Source: JAAGZL01 sp050297535 (GTDB taxonomy: Bacteria; Pseudomonadota; Gammaproteobacteria; Chromatiales; Chromatiaceae). From it: a DNA stretch of 64,000 nt. The notes under the pieces are model-generated. The model was not told the origin of the DNA and made no database searches. It was given only the letters and a program-made list of their open reading frames with translations. The stretch is taken from contig JBNKSV010000007.1 in the NCBI GenBank assembly GCA_050297535.1, positions 1-64,000 of the forward strand, read 5' to 3'. The position numbers and the translations under genes were made by a program. The first letter of the stretch is position 1. Every line of letters starts with the position of its first letter. Shown piece after piece: positions 1 through 10,282 of this stretch.

Positions 1-624
1 CGTATTATCAAACATAGCAATGTGCAGTTCACCCTGAGAAGCCAGATCGGCGTACAGGTGTGGCTGTTGAAAAAGATCATCGGCCTGAGTTACGAACAGC
101 GGCCGCTCGCCTGACCCTATTAGTTTTGACTCCTGAAGCAGCCGCCCCGCCTCAGCCGGCGAGTGGGCAACCACACTGCCGTTGCGTGTCGCCAGTCTGA
201 GCAGGCCGCCTTCTTGTACTCCAGCCTCAATGGCTATTACGCCGGGCGGCAACCGCAATCTGGCGATCAACGGCCCCAATTCATAGGCCGCGAATCCCGC
301 TCCAGCCATCTTGCCAGCTGCACCAACCTTAGAGACCTTGGCTACTTTGCCTGCCTTACTGGCCACAGATCCGAGCTTACCCAAAGCGAAAAGCCACGCA
401 TGGGATGGAGACGGCATGCCGAGCGCGACGACAAGAGACAGCGTCAGCAGTACCTTGAGATTTACCCGGGGACGCCAAATAAGATTTAGAAATAGAAGCT
501 TTCTTTTTGAAAATGCTGCCACAAGCATCGTCAGCATGGCCAACGCTACTCCCTTTGTTGGTTTGGCATAAACACAATTATCCGTAGCCACTATCCCTCC
601 ACTTATTCCGTTACTTAAATCCAT
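1..624 (-). CDS. Unrecognised membrane-associated protein, 3' end beyond the window
   Basis: An uninterrupted minus-strand frame runs from an ATG at 622-624 off the left edge (208 codons visible). The ATG has an AGGA about 10 nt upstream, and an in-frame TAG lies just before it. The first 85 residues contain two hydrophobic stretches (about residues 27-45 and 60-80) separated by a basic segment, so the N-terminus is probably membrane-inserted or a long signal sequence. A Lys/Ala/Gly-rich stretch follows (about 90-115), then an ordinary globular-looking region. I recognise no family. It diverges from the flavoprotein gene that starts at 773. A later start inside the frame is possible. Confidence 0.6.
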   Translation of the reverse strand, partial: MDLSNGISGGIVATDNCVYAKPTKGVALAMLTMLVAAFSKRKLLFLNLIWRPRVNLKVLLTLSLVVALGMPSPSHAWLFALGKLGSVASKAGKVAKVSKVGAAGKMAGAGFAAYELGPLIARLRLPPGVIAIEAGVQEGGLLRLATRNGSVVAHSPAEAGRLLQESKLIGSGERPLFVTQADDLFQQPHLYADLASQGELHIAMFDNT

Positions 625-729
625 GATCAGATAATCCTAGAATTTATCACTGTTTTCAATGCGAAACAGAACACCAATTTTAGATACATCCTTGGGTTGC
701 ATGATACCTTTAACCTGCCAGTGATGTTA

Positions 730-750
730 TATACACTTCTGAAGTGCATA
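730..750. promoter_or_regulatory. Imperfect 21-bp palindrome, candidate operator
   Basis: Positions 730-750 match their reverse complement at 18 of 21 positions, with the core CACTTC-T-GAAGTG at 734-746. It lies 22 nt upstream of the GTG start at 773 and overlaps an AT-rich TTATATA that could be a -10 element. This geometry would suit a repressor site. I cannot assign a regulator. Confidence 0.35.
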
Positions 751-772
751 CCAGATATTTACGGAGGGGCAA

Positions 773-2182
773 GTGCAAGAGAAAAGAATAGACGTAGCAA
801 TCATCGGTTCAGGTAGCGCCGGTCTTTATGCCCTGGGAAAGGTCAAACCATCTGGTAAGAGCTTTGTCCTGATAAACGGCGGCGAGTTGGGCACCACCTG
901 CGCCCGCGTCGGTTGCATGCCCTCCAAGGCCCTGATCCAGGCGGCCCATGACCTATCCCGCACCAAGGTACTTGGCCGCTATGGGGCCGAGGGTCAAGAT
1001 GAGGTAACCGTAGACCTGAACGAGACCCTGGAGTATGTGCAGGATATGCGCGACACCTTCGTGGATCGGGTCCTATCCAACAGCACCGACCAGATGAGCG
1101 ATGAGGTATTTATCCAGGGTTACGCCAAGTTCGTGGAACCCCACCTGCTACAGGTCAATGACCAACTGATCCGCGCTGACAAGATCATCATCGCCACCGG
1201 CTCCCGTCCCGTTCTACCCAAGCCCTGGCAAGCATTCGGCGATAACGTAATCACCACTGATCAGTTTTTCGAGATGGAGGAGATGCCCGCATCCATGGCG
1301 GTGATCGGGCTCGGCACCATCGGTCTGGAGATCGGGCAGTCCCTGTCCAAACTGGGTGTAGAGGTAACCGGTTTTGACATGCTGGAGAGCATTGGTGGCA
1401 TCGAAGACCCGGCAGTGGCAGAAGCCGCGCTGCAGATCATAGGTAAGGGATTCCCCATGCACCTGGGTGTGGCCGCCGAGATCACCGAAGAGGGAGATAA
1501 ACTCAGGGTCAGCGCGGGCGAACATTCAGTGCTAGTAGATAAGGTCCTGGCCAGTCTGGGACGCATACCCAATGTAGAGTCGCTGGAATTGCAGAACGCC
1601 GGCATTGAATTGAACGAGCGCGGCATTCCCCTGTTCAACCGAAACAGCATGCAGTGCGGAGACAGCCATATCTTCATCGCCGGGGATGTAAACAACGACA
1701 TACCGCTGCTACATGAGGCCGGTGACGAGGGCCGTATCGCTGGCAGCAATGCCGTAAGCGAACAGATCGTTGCTTACCAGCGCAAGACCCCTATCGCCAT
1801 CAACTTCTGCGAACCCAATATCTGTCATGTCGGCCTACGCTGGTCTGAGTTGGATCAGGATCAAACCGCCGTGGGCGAGGTGCAACTGGCCCCAGTGGGG
1901 CGCGCCCTGATCATGGGTCAGAACAAGGGCATCATCCGGGTATATGCCGACAAGGCTAGCGGCAAGTTGTTGGGGGCGGCCATGGCCTGCGTCAGCGGTG
2001 AAAACCTGGCCCATCTCCTGGCCTGGAGCATCCAACAGGGGTTGACCCTGGGCGAACTGATCCGAATGCCGTTCTATCACCCGGTTATCGAAGAGGCCCT
2101 GCAGGCGGCGCTGAACGACTGCTACGCGCAGCTAGAGGTCAAGAACGAAGGGGCCATCGCGGAGTTGAAACCGCTGGCGTAG
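773..2182 (+). CDS. Dihydrolipoyl dehydrogenase-like flavin disulfide reductase
   Basis: This is a class I pyridine nucleotide-disulfide oxidoreductase of 469 residues, the usual length for the family. The N-terminal FAD-binding GSGSAG motif is at about 12-17. The redox-active pair is CARVGC (C43 and C48). A second Rossmann motif (GLGTIGLEIG) for NAD(P)H follows, and the C-terminal dimerisation domain has the active-site HPxxxE (H436, E441). It starts at GTG, five nt after a GGAGG at 763-767. No pyruvate or 2-oxoglutarate dehydrogenase genes adjoin it, so it is a stand-alone homologue. Its substrate may be a lipoyl protein or another disulfide, and the sequence alone cannot say which. Confidence 0.85.
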   Translation: MQEKRIDVAIIGSGSAGLYALGKVKPSGKSFVLINGGELGTTCARVGCMPSKALIQAAHDLSRTKVLGRYGAEGQDEVTVDLNETLEYVQDMRDTFVDRVLSNSTDQMSDEVFIQGYAKFVEPHLLQVNDQLIRADKIIIATGSRPVLPKPWQAFGDNVITTDQFFEMEEMPASMAVIGLGTIGLEIGQSLSKLGVEVTGFDMLESIGGIEDPAVAEAALQIIGKGFPMHLGVAAEITEEGDKLRVSAGEHSVLVDKVLASLGRIPNVESLELQNAGIELNERGIPLFNRNSMQCGDSHIFIAGDVNNDIPLLHEAGDEGRIAGSNAVSEQIVAYQRKTPIAINFCEPNICHVGLRWSELDQDQTAVGEVQLAPVGRALIMGQNKGIIRVYADKASGKLLGAAMACVSGENLAHLLAWSIQQGLTLGELIRMPFYHPVIEEALQAALNDCYAQLEVKNEGAIAELKPLA

Positions 2183-2193
2183 TATTTGGCATG

Positions 2194-2212
2194 GGCGGGG
2201 CAAAGCCCCGCC
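2194..2212. terminator. GC-rich hairpin between convergent genes
   Basis: GGCGGGG at 2194-2200 pairs perfectly with CCCCGCC at 2206-2212 across a 5-nt loop. It sits 12 nt after the flavoprotein stop and before the convergent 2237 gene. No T-run follows, so it is either a weak terminator or an RNA 3'-end stabiliser. Confidence 0.45.
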
Positions 2213-2236
2213 ACGAAGTCCATATAATTATATAGG

Positions 2237-2725
2237 CTAGAGGACGTTTCCCAGATCCTCAAATGCATCCAGCACCATGCCGGTTCCAGTCCCGATCAGA
2301 AGCAAATCGCTGCCTACGCGGACAAGTTTCTGCCCTTCGGGTGTACGACCAATTCTATCAAGAAGGGCTTGTGGCAAGTCGTAATACTCTACACCTGAAG
2401 GTAAGGGCTGCCCCTTGTTCCACTTCTTTGCGAGACCCGGCGGTAAGCAACCGTTGTTTTTCTTCGCCAATCCGGGAGGACAATTCTTTGGATTTCTGTG
2501 CTGAAGAAAATACTCCCTGATCATGCTGCGGCGTTCGTCGTTAAAATAGGAATTGCCAACGTTTTCTCTAATCGTCTTCGTAAAACGCTTCTGATTCGTA
2601 AAATTCTTCTGATATGTATTCTGCTTTATGCCATTACCCGGCGAATCTGGTTTCTTGGCAAGAACACCCCCTGCCAGCATGGTAATGCAAGCAAAGACAG
2701 CAAGCCGCATAACAAGTTTATTCAT
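2237..2725 (-). CDS. CigR/RcnB-like small secreted protein
   Basis: A 162-residue protein with a cleavable signal peptide (hydrophobic stretch about residues 5-20, ending AGGVLA). A basic, Asn/Lys/Arg-rich segment follows. Two adjacent PPGLAKK repeats and a short C-terminal domain end in LLIGTGTGMVLDAFEDL. This order, with a proline-glycine-leucine-alanine-lysine repeat then a compact hydrophobic tail, is that of the CigR/RcnB-like periplasmic family. The ATG at 2723-2725 is chosen over one 21 nt upstream because GGAGGAG at 2733-2739 is spaced 7 nt from it. Function is unknown; relatives are periplasmic and linked to metal or virulence regulation. Confidence 0.6.
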   Translation of the reverse strand: MNKLVMRLAVFACITMLAGGVLAKKPDSPGNGIKQNTYQKNFTNQKRFTKTIRENVGNSYFNDERRSMIREYFLQHRNPKNCPPGLAKKNNGCLPPGLAKKWNKGQPLPSGVEYYDLPQALLDRIGRTPEGQKLVRVGSDLLLIGTGTGMVLDAFEDLGNVL

Positions 2726-2993
2726 CAATATTCTCCTCCACTTCATTATTCAATCCTGTATCCACCAGGCCCTGCAATGAACACAGCCGGTTGACAGCAT
2801 ACTGGAGCCTATGGTTCCAGTCAGACCGACATAATTGTTCACGAATCCAGGCACCTTCGTTGTAGATACAGGCATTATGTTTTTCAAATTTACCTTACAG
2901 GCAGTCCTATAGCGAATAGTGTAGAATACGCGCTTTCTGTGGTGGGACACTGCCTCACCATAACGTTCAACAACAGACAGGTAATAGAGTTAC

Positions 2994-4661
<1,668 letters not shown>

Positions 4662-4675
4662 ATCGATTGTTCATA

Positions 4676-4709
4676 CAATGGTCGTAGTCGGTGTTGACTC
4701 CGACCATTG
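4676..4709. terminator. Long hairpin between convergent ettA and isochorismatase-fold genes
   Basis: CAATGGTCG (4676-4684) pairs perfectly with CGACCATTG (4701-4709). Inside the loop AGTC (4686-4689) pairs with GACT (4696-4699), giving a stem of about 13 bp with one mismatch and a 6-nt loop. It lies 14 nt after ettA and 14 nt beyond the stop of the convergent gene. It could serve both directions, although neither side has a strong T-run. Confidence 0.55.
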
Positions 4710-4723
4710 TCCTGTATCCCTAA

Positions 4724-5443
4724 CTAGTTTGTTAGCGCCTGCACAGCCTCATTGGTTGTAAGGACCCCGTTCGCAATCATACCGTAGTTAACAAGCGCCG
4801 CTTTGTAGGCGTCAGCACCCGGAGCGGCGACTGCATCCTTGACAACATAGACCTTGAAACCGTTTTCCATCAGCGCCCGCATATGGGAATCAACACACAG
4901 ATTGGCAACCATACCTCCAAGAACGACTGTGTTAATATTGCGACTGCGCAGTTGGTAAATTAGGTCGTTGCTCTCTGGCCCATACATCTTGTGGGGCGCA
5001 ACCACTATGGTATTACCGTCGTTTATGTAAGGCTTGTAACGATCATAGAAGTCGGCACCCGAGCCCTCAAAACCTTTTGGCTCACGTAAACTCGTGCGAT
5101 GTAGGGCTTGCATTTCTAGTAGTTGACGTTGCAGGGCCCCGGAATTAACCCAATCCTTATCCAGTGCGGTGTATACCAAAGGATCAACCGCCAGTGTCAC
5201 ATTAGTTTTCTTGGCGGTCTGCATTAGTTTTTCGATATTATTGATCGTATCTAATTCCTTTAAATTGTCTGCCAGCAACTTGTACAGCTTGCCGTCTTCG
5301 CGCAAGAAATCATTTTGTGGATCAGTGAGTAGCACGGCAGTGTGCTCTTTATCCAGCATAGGCACGGAAGATTCGGTTGCATTTGCTGAAATGGAAAACA
5401 ACAACGGAATTGTTAGCATCAGACCATATAGTCTCTTCTTCAT
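4724..5443 (-). CDS. Exported isochorismatase-family cysteine hydrolase
   Basis: A 239-residue isochorismatase-like hydrolase. The catalytic triad is visible: Asp41 in LLTDPQND, Lys152 in APHKMYG and Cys183 in NLCVDS. The first 22 residues form a typical Sec signal peptide (two Lys, hydrophobic core, cleavage after SANA), so the enzyme should act in the periplasm. Most family members (nicotinamidases, isochorismatases, N-carbamoylsarcosine amidases) are cytosolic. The substrate is unknown. The gene stands alone; its start is 180 bp from the start of the divergent Fe-S membrane protein frame. Confidence 0.8.
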   Translation of the reverse strand: MKKRLYGLMLTIPLLFSISANATESSVPMLDKEHTAVLLTDPQNDFLREDGKLYKLLADNLKELDTINNIEKLMQTAKKTNVTLAVDPLVYTALDKDWVNSGALQRQLLEMQALHRTSLREPKGFEGSGADFYDRYKPYINDGNTIVVAPHKMYGPESNDLIYQLRSRNINTVVLGGMVANLCVDSHMRALMENGFKVYVVKDAVAAPGADAYKAALVNYGMIANGVLTTNEAVQALTN

Positions 5444-5701
5444 TAGAAAACCTCGCTTTAATTAGTTAAACAAAAGCTATCGAACTAAATGAAAGATTCT
5501 GCTCGATAGTATTGTTGATACTAGGTAGCGCGGTAAGACAATACTGTAACATTTATTACATATTCACCCCGGAAACGGTATTACCTTTTAGGCCAAGTTC
5601 AACCATGAACAGAAAATACCAACATGCGATCAGATACCCAGAACTTAGGCAAATGCACCTTTCTTTCTACACGGCTTTCTTCTGCCCCAGTTGCTGTGGC
5701 T

Positions 5702-6733
5702 ATGAAATCAAGATACGCCAGCGAACGTTCGCTCGTGTATTGGCATCTTATACAGTACCTGCTGTTCGCGGCATCTATTGCGCTTGTGATTTTATTATTT
5801 GTAAAACCAATTTTCGGATTGGATATCCTTTGGAACATCCTGATTCCAGTGGCGCCGGCGCTAATTGTCATAGCCCCTGGGTTATGGCGAAACATATGTC
5901 CTTTGGCAACCTTGAACCTTCTTCCCCGTCATCTTGGAATATCGCAAGAAGGTTCACTGACGCGCCGCCAGGCAGCATATTTTAGTGCGGGGAGCCTGCT
6001 GGCGCTTTTTATAATTGTGCCATACCGTCATATTAGCCTGGATACAAACGGTCCCTTATCAGCACTGATGCTGATCACAGCCGGTACCATAGCATTTGTA
6101 ATGGGTGTGGCATTCAAATGGCGAAGCGGCTGGTGCACCACTATGTGTCCGATCCATCCCGTCGAACGGCTTTATGGTATAGCGCCAGCAATAACATTCA
6201 GGAACACCCGTTGTGTTCAGTGTGATCATTGCACCACACCCTGCCCCGACTCGACCCGTTCCATGACAGCGGCCATAACAGGCACATCGCGCCTCGCGAC
6301 TATAACGGGACATATCATGATAGGCAGTTTCGCCGGATTTATCTGGGGATGGTATCAGTTGCCTGACTATTCAGGAGATATTGTCGCGACCCATTACCTA
6401 TATGCCTACCTCTGGCCGCTTGGCAGCGCACTGGCATCTCTCGCCATCTATGCGATTTTACGCCAATGGATAGTTGCAACGAAAAAAGGCCGCAATATCC
6501 TAACCAAGGTGTTTGCAACTACCGCTGTCTCCACCTACTACTGGTTCCGCATCCCCGCACTGGTGGGATTAGGCCCGTATCACGGCACAGGAATGCTGTA
6601 TGACCTAGCCATGATTCTACCCACATGGTTAGAACATCTTAGCCATGTTGTTTCAACTTCATTCTTTGTCTGGTTTATGCTACTGCGCAGCAACCCAGGT
6701 GCCAGCTGGATGAAACGTCCGATATCAACATAA
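5702..6733 (+). CDS. Polytopic membrane protein with 4Fe-4S motifs (NapH/NosR-like)
   Basis: A protein of 343 residues (369 if the in-frame ATG at 5624 is used) with about six to eight hydrophobic helices and three cysteine clusters. These are NICPLAT after the second helix, WCTTMCPIHPVERLYG in the middle, and CVQCDHCTTPCPD. The last is a classical CxxCxxCxxxCP ferredoxin motif. This layout resembles the membrane electron-transfer subunits NapH, the NosR C-terminus and CcoG. The role is probably electron transfer from the quinone pool to a periplasmic or cytosolic partner, but no partner gene is adjacent. Neither start has a clear Shine-Dalgarno. The N-terminus of the longer form looks non-homologous, so I prefer 5702. 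Confidence 0.6.
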   Translation: MKSRYASERSLVYWHLIQYLLFAASIALVILLFVKPIFGLDILWNILIPVAPALIVIAPGLWRNICPLATLNLLPRHLGISQEGSLTRRQAAYFSAGSLLALFIIVPYRHISLDTNGPLSALMLITAGTIAFVMGVAFKWRSGWCTTMCPIHPVERLYGIAPAITFRNTRCVQCDHCTTPCPDSTRSMTAAITGTSRLATITGHIMIGSFAGFIWGWYQLPDYSGDIVATHYLYAYLWPLGSALASLAIYAILRQWIVATKKGRNILTKVFATTAVSTYYWFRIPALVGLGPYHGTGMLYDLAMILPTWLEHLSHVVSTSFFVWFMLLRSNPGASWMKRPIST

Positions 6734-6784
6734 AAGTACTACGTATGCTGGAAGGCACCACACTCAAACGCGGTTACCTCCCAA

Positions 6785-9049
6785 TCACACTATCTGCTGC
6801 TTAATCCGGTCGATCAAGTCAACTATATGATCAGACAATGGTGCAATTTTTTCATACTCACGTTCCGCCTCTTCCATATTTCCATGCTCTTTAAGATCAA
6901 TGATGTTACGGATTAACTTATGTATCTCGACATGCGGTTCACGTATCTGCGACATCTCAGGAATGCCGCCAAAACGTTCCAGTCCATCACCAAAATACCA
7001 CTTACCAAAACTACAATCATGATCAGAAACAGCCTGTTCCCTGGTAAGCACCGCATGCCCATCCAGATAACCCCGCAACTTGACCTTCCATGCTAAATGA
7101 GCAGACTTCGCAATCTCCAGATCAATAAGAAGTTGCTTATCACCCAGATTGAAGTTACCAACCACTTCCAGGAGGGACTCTGACAACTTTATTATCTTTT
7201 CGCTCTCATTGGCCAGATATTCAGCATTTTCGGCTCCGCGAGTAGTGACCTCATTGATCCTACTGATATTGCGGTTGATATCATCGGCCACCATACTCTG
7301 CTCTTCCGAAGCCGTCGCAATCTGTACATTCATGGAAGTAATTGTTTCCATCCCTTTCATAATCGCATCCAAGGCCTCGCCAGCCTTACCCGCATGCTCT
7401 ACAGATGCGATGGTATTGTGCTTACCTTTCTCAATCACATCAACCGCCTGCTTGGTACCACTTTGCAGCCGGTCAATCATGCTTCTGATCTCCTCGGTTG
7501 AGGCCTGAGTACGTTGCGCCAGAGAACGCACCTCATCAGCAACGACCGCGAATCCGCGTCCCTGATCACCGGCGCGGGCCGCCTCAATCGCGGCATTCAG
7601 AGCCAATAGGTTGGTCTGCTCAGCGATACCAACGATAACATCCAGCACACCACCTATATGCATACTGTCGTCGTTTACCCTGTCCACCACATCAGTGATA
7701 TGTTGCATATCGGTCGCCACATCGTTTATGGCATTAATCGCCTCAGCCACTACTTGCTTGCCTTTACTGGTATCTTCATCCGCCTGCTTGGTGGCATTAG
7801 CTGCCATAGAAGTGTTATTAGCGACTTCGTGTACTGTGGCAGACATCTCGTTCACCGCCGTGGCTACCTGCTCAATATCCCTCTGTTGCTGTTGCATACC
7901 ATGATTGCTTTTCTCAACACCTGAGGAAAAATTCTCCACCGCTGGCGCTAGAGTAACCGCAGATATGGCAACCTTTTCCACCGTATCGCGGATGCGCGCA
8001 ACAAAGCGATTAAAAGCACTGCTGAGTCTAGCAATCTCATCTTTACCCTCATCCGGCAAATGCACATCCAGATTGCCATCACCATCGGCGATATCCTCTA
8101 GGGAAACCGCCACACGCTTGAGGGATGCAGTAATGCCACTAGCAATTACTGCACTGCTAATAATCCCTATCAAGATACCCAGTAGACCCAGCCCCAGCAT
8201 GATACCCTGCATGGAAGAGATAGCGTCTTTAAAGTAACTACGATCCACAGCAATCTCCACCACGCCTATGGGATTGCCGGAATAGTCACTGATGGACTCA
8301 GCCAGAATAGCCACCGGCTTGCCATCTGCTTCGCCATGCAGATACTGAACTTTGCCACGCAAAGCATTTCGCATATTCTCGGAAGTCAATAAGGTTTTTT
8401 CTTTCAGGGTAGAACCAAAGGTCTCGAATGCTTTGTCCCTTTGAAGATGCAAGGCCACATCCACGCCATAAGACTCCTTGAAATCATTAAAAAATGCCTG
8501 TCCGAATGACAAACCGAATTCCACAGAACCTATGTGTGTACCATTATTTGAAACAGGAACTATGCCACGGATACCCAGACCGGCCACACCGACCTCCAGA
8601 CCACTAACAGCCTTCTTGTCATTATTGGTGGCCACCACGGTCTTGCGGAAAGATGAAAGATCATCACCGAATTTCTCTAGCTTGTGTACCCGGAGAAATG
8701 ATATTGCCGGCGGGGTATGAAACTGAAACTGACGAACTGCGAAATCCTTCTTCAATCCTTCGAACCCTGCTCCAAACATCTGCGCCAATGCCTCACGATC
8801 ACCGGCGGCAAAATCCTGCTGCACCTTGGGAATGGACGCCACCAACTGCGCCATGGAGTGGGCCCTATATTGCTCTGCGCTCAAACGTCCAACCAATATT
8901 TCGTGATACTGATCAAGCTGATGGCGTTCTGCATTCTGCAGAGTATCTTCCATGCGAACATCAGCAACCCAAACGATCATTAATACTACCAATGACAGCA
9001 GGGCTAAGGTAGCAATAGTAAAACGCCAGAATATGGACAATTTATTCAT
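6785..9049 (-). CDS. Methyl-accepting chemotaxis protein with Cache sensor and CZB zinc domain
   Basis: A 754-residue transmembrane chemoreceptor. TM1 spans about residues 9-30. A periplasmic region of about 250 residues has a double-Cache appearance (motifs FQFHTPPAISFLR and GLEVGVAGLGIRGI). TM2 is about 280-305 and is followed by a HAMP domain. The signalling domain carries the kinase-control hairpin EQTNLLALNAAIEAARAG. The last 110 residues form a chemoreceptor zinc-binding domain, with a His in AHLAWK, HDCSFGKWY and a terminal HVEIH. In known CZB domains these His/Cys residues bind zinc and respond to redox state or hypochlorous acid. GAGGAG precedes the ATG. No che operon adjoins it, so it feeds a chemotaxis array encoded elsewhere. 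Confidence 0.88.
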   Translation of the reverse strand: MNKLSIFWRFTIATLALLSLVVLMIVWVADVRMEDTLQNAERHQLDQYHEILVGRLSAEQYRAHSMAQLVASIPKVQQDFAAGDREALAQMFGAGFEGLKKDFAVRQFQFHTPPAISFLRVHKLEKFGDDLSSFRKTVVATNNDKKAVSGLEVGVAGLGIRGIVPVSNNGTHIGSVEFGLSFGQAFFNDFKESYGVDVALHLQRDKAFETFGSTLKEKTLLTSENMRNALRGKVQYLHGEADGKPVAILAESISDYSGNPIGVVEIAVDRSYFKDAISSMQGIMLGLGLLGILIGIISSAVIASGITASLKRVAVSLEDIADGDGNLDVHLPDEGKDEIARLSSAFNRFVARIRDTVEKVAISAVTLAPAVENFSSGVEKSNHGMQQQQRDIEQVATAVNEMSATVHEVANNTSMAANATKQADEDTSKGKQVVAEAINAINDVATDMQHITDVVDRVNDDSMHIGGVLDVIVGIAEQTNLLALNAAIEAARAGDQGRGFAVVADEVRSLAQRTQASTEEIRSMIDRLQSGTKQAVDVIEKGKHNTIASVEHAGKAGEALDAIMKGMETITSMNVQIATASEEQSMVADDINRNISRINEVTTRGAENAEYLANESEKIIKLSESLLEVVGNFNLGDKQLLIDLEIAKSAHLAWKVKLRGYLDGHAVLTREQAVSDHDCSFGKWYFGDGLERFGGIPEMSQIREPHVEIHKLIRNIIDLKEHGNMEEAEREYEKIAPLSDHIVDLIDRIKQQIV

Positions 9050-9362
9050 CTCGACTCCTCATTAGCACATCCCAAACACAGCATGCGTATATTTATAGTT
9101 TTTGTGCAATGCCTGTGACAAGCATAGCGTCATCTGAAACAAATACTTAAAAAATTCCCAATTATTTGGGATATTATTTGACGCCCTCATGGGTAATATA
9201 GATGCTGAAATACACACGCGCATGCATCAGACACTACTCTATGTGCGCAGTCTCAAGCTAATCAGCATAGGGGAACGTTTATATCATGCGGCTATCAGGT
9301 AAAGATCACATATTGCAGGATCAGGCCTGTCTTATCTCGCTTACACAGCCTTTGCTTAAATC
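9050..9362. other. Intergenic region without a gene
   Basis: This 313-bp gap lies upstream of the chemoreceptor gene and downstream of the patatin gene. I see no credible coding frame. It contains a small AT-rich hairpin, TCCCAA/TTGGGA, at 9156-9171 with a 4-nt loop. I found no convincing sigma-28 or sigma-54 promoter. Confidence 0.6.
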
Positions 9363-10271
9363 CTATATAAGCCTTTCTGCATTCTTGGATAACGCATGCT
9401 CGGCCCAATAACGACCAGCAGCAATCAGAGATTTAGCCTTATAGAACTCATGGGTTTGACAGATATTGCTTGGTATTTCGATCAGGATATCAGGGGGGTA
9501 GGATGCCAGACGATGACGTGAGATTGCAGCCTGCATGGTATCGATCATCCCTAGCAGCACGTCGGTGAGGCGCAGATCCCGATCCAGTTTCGTCTTGCCG
9601 TTAGCCTCCAGGCCGAATCTATCCTGTACGCTGCCCAGGAATTGCTCAATCTTAGAACGATAATTTTCCAGCGTGGTCTTGTGTTCTTCCTGTGGGATAA
9701 CTCCATAGGGATTGGCCACGTCATATCCAGACAGGCTGACCGCCACGGTAAGGTCGTTGTTTTCAAACATAGCAGGGGCGACGGGCAATGGGTTTAACAC
9801 CCCACCATCCACCAGTGAGCGACCAGCTATTTTTTTTGGTGTAAATATCCCAGGTATTGCAATAGATGCACGAATAGCATCAAACAAGTCTCCAGAATTC
9901 AACCACACCTCTTTGCGCGCGACGATGTCCGTAGCCACCGCCGAAAAGCTGACCGGAAGGTCTTGGATGTGGGTATGCCCCACCATCTCTTTCAGGGTAT
10001 TTATGATCAGGTCACCCTTCATCATCCCGGACTTGGGTGTAAGTGATATATCAAGAAATTTTAAAATATCCCATTCCGAGAGCTGACTCACCCACTCGGC
10101 ATAAACATCCAGCTTGCCGGCACAATAAAAGCCACCGATCAGCGCCCCTATGGAACATCCCACCACGGCGTCTATCTCAAATCCGCGCTCCTCCAACTCC
10201 CTGATAACACCGATATGGGCCAATCCCCGCGCCCCGCCACTGCCCAGAATCAGACTGATCTTTTTCTTCAT
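9363..10271 (-). CDS. Patatin-like phospholipase (RssA/YchK type)
   Basis: A 302-residue patatin-fold serine hydrolase. The oxyanion-hole motif GSGGARGLAHIG is near the N-terminus, the nucleophile elbow is GCSIG and the catalytic dyad Asp is in DGGV. The short single-domain architecture matches the RssA/YchK/YlbK group. There is no signal peptide, so it is cytosolic or membrane-peripheral, with likely lysophospholipase or lipid-acylhydrolase activity. The ATG at 10271 is preferred; a GTG 15 nt upstream would overlap the preceding gene's stop. It is last in the run cysS, opgC-like gene, small hypothetical, patatin, with gaps of 12-32 nt, so probably one transcript. Confidence 0.85.
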   Translation of the reverse strand: MKKKISLILGSGGARGLAHIGVIRELEERGFEIDAVVGCSIGALIGGFYCAGKLDVYAEWVSQLSEWDILKFLDISLTPKSGMMKGDLIINTLKEMVGHTHIQDLPVSFSAVATDIVARKEVWLNSGDLFDAIRASIAIPGIFTPKKIAGRSLVDGGVLNPLPVAPAMFENNDLTVAVSLSGYDVANPYGVIPQEEHKTTLENYRSKIEQFLGSVQDRFGLEANGKTKLDRDLRLTDVLLGMIDTMQAAISRHRLASYPPDILIEIPSNICQTHEFYKAKSLIAAGRYWAEHALSKNAERLI

Positions 10272-10282
10272 AATCCTAGGCC

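Noticed and set aside
2790..2795. TTGACA as a -35 for ettA
   Set aside because: No -10 element at 16-18 bp; it is also about 200 bp from the start codon.
2750..2950. 66-residue reading frame in the ettA upstream region
   Set aside because: No ribosome-binding site and no recognisable features; overlaps a hairpin at 2802-2820. Probably non-coding.
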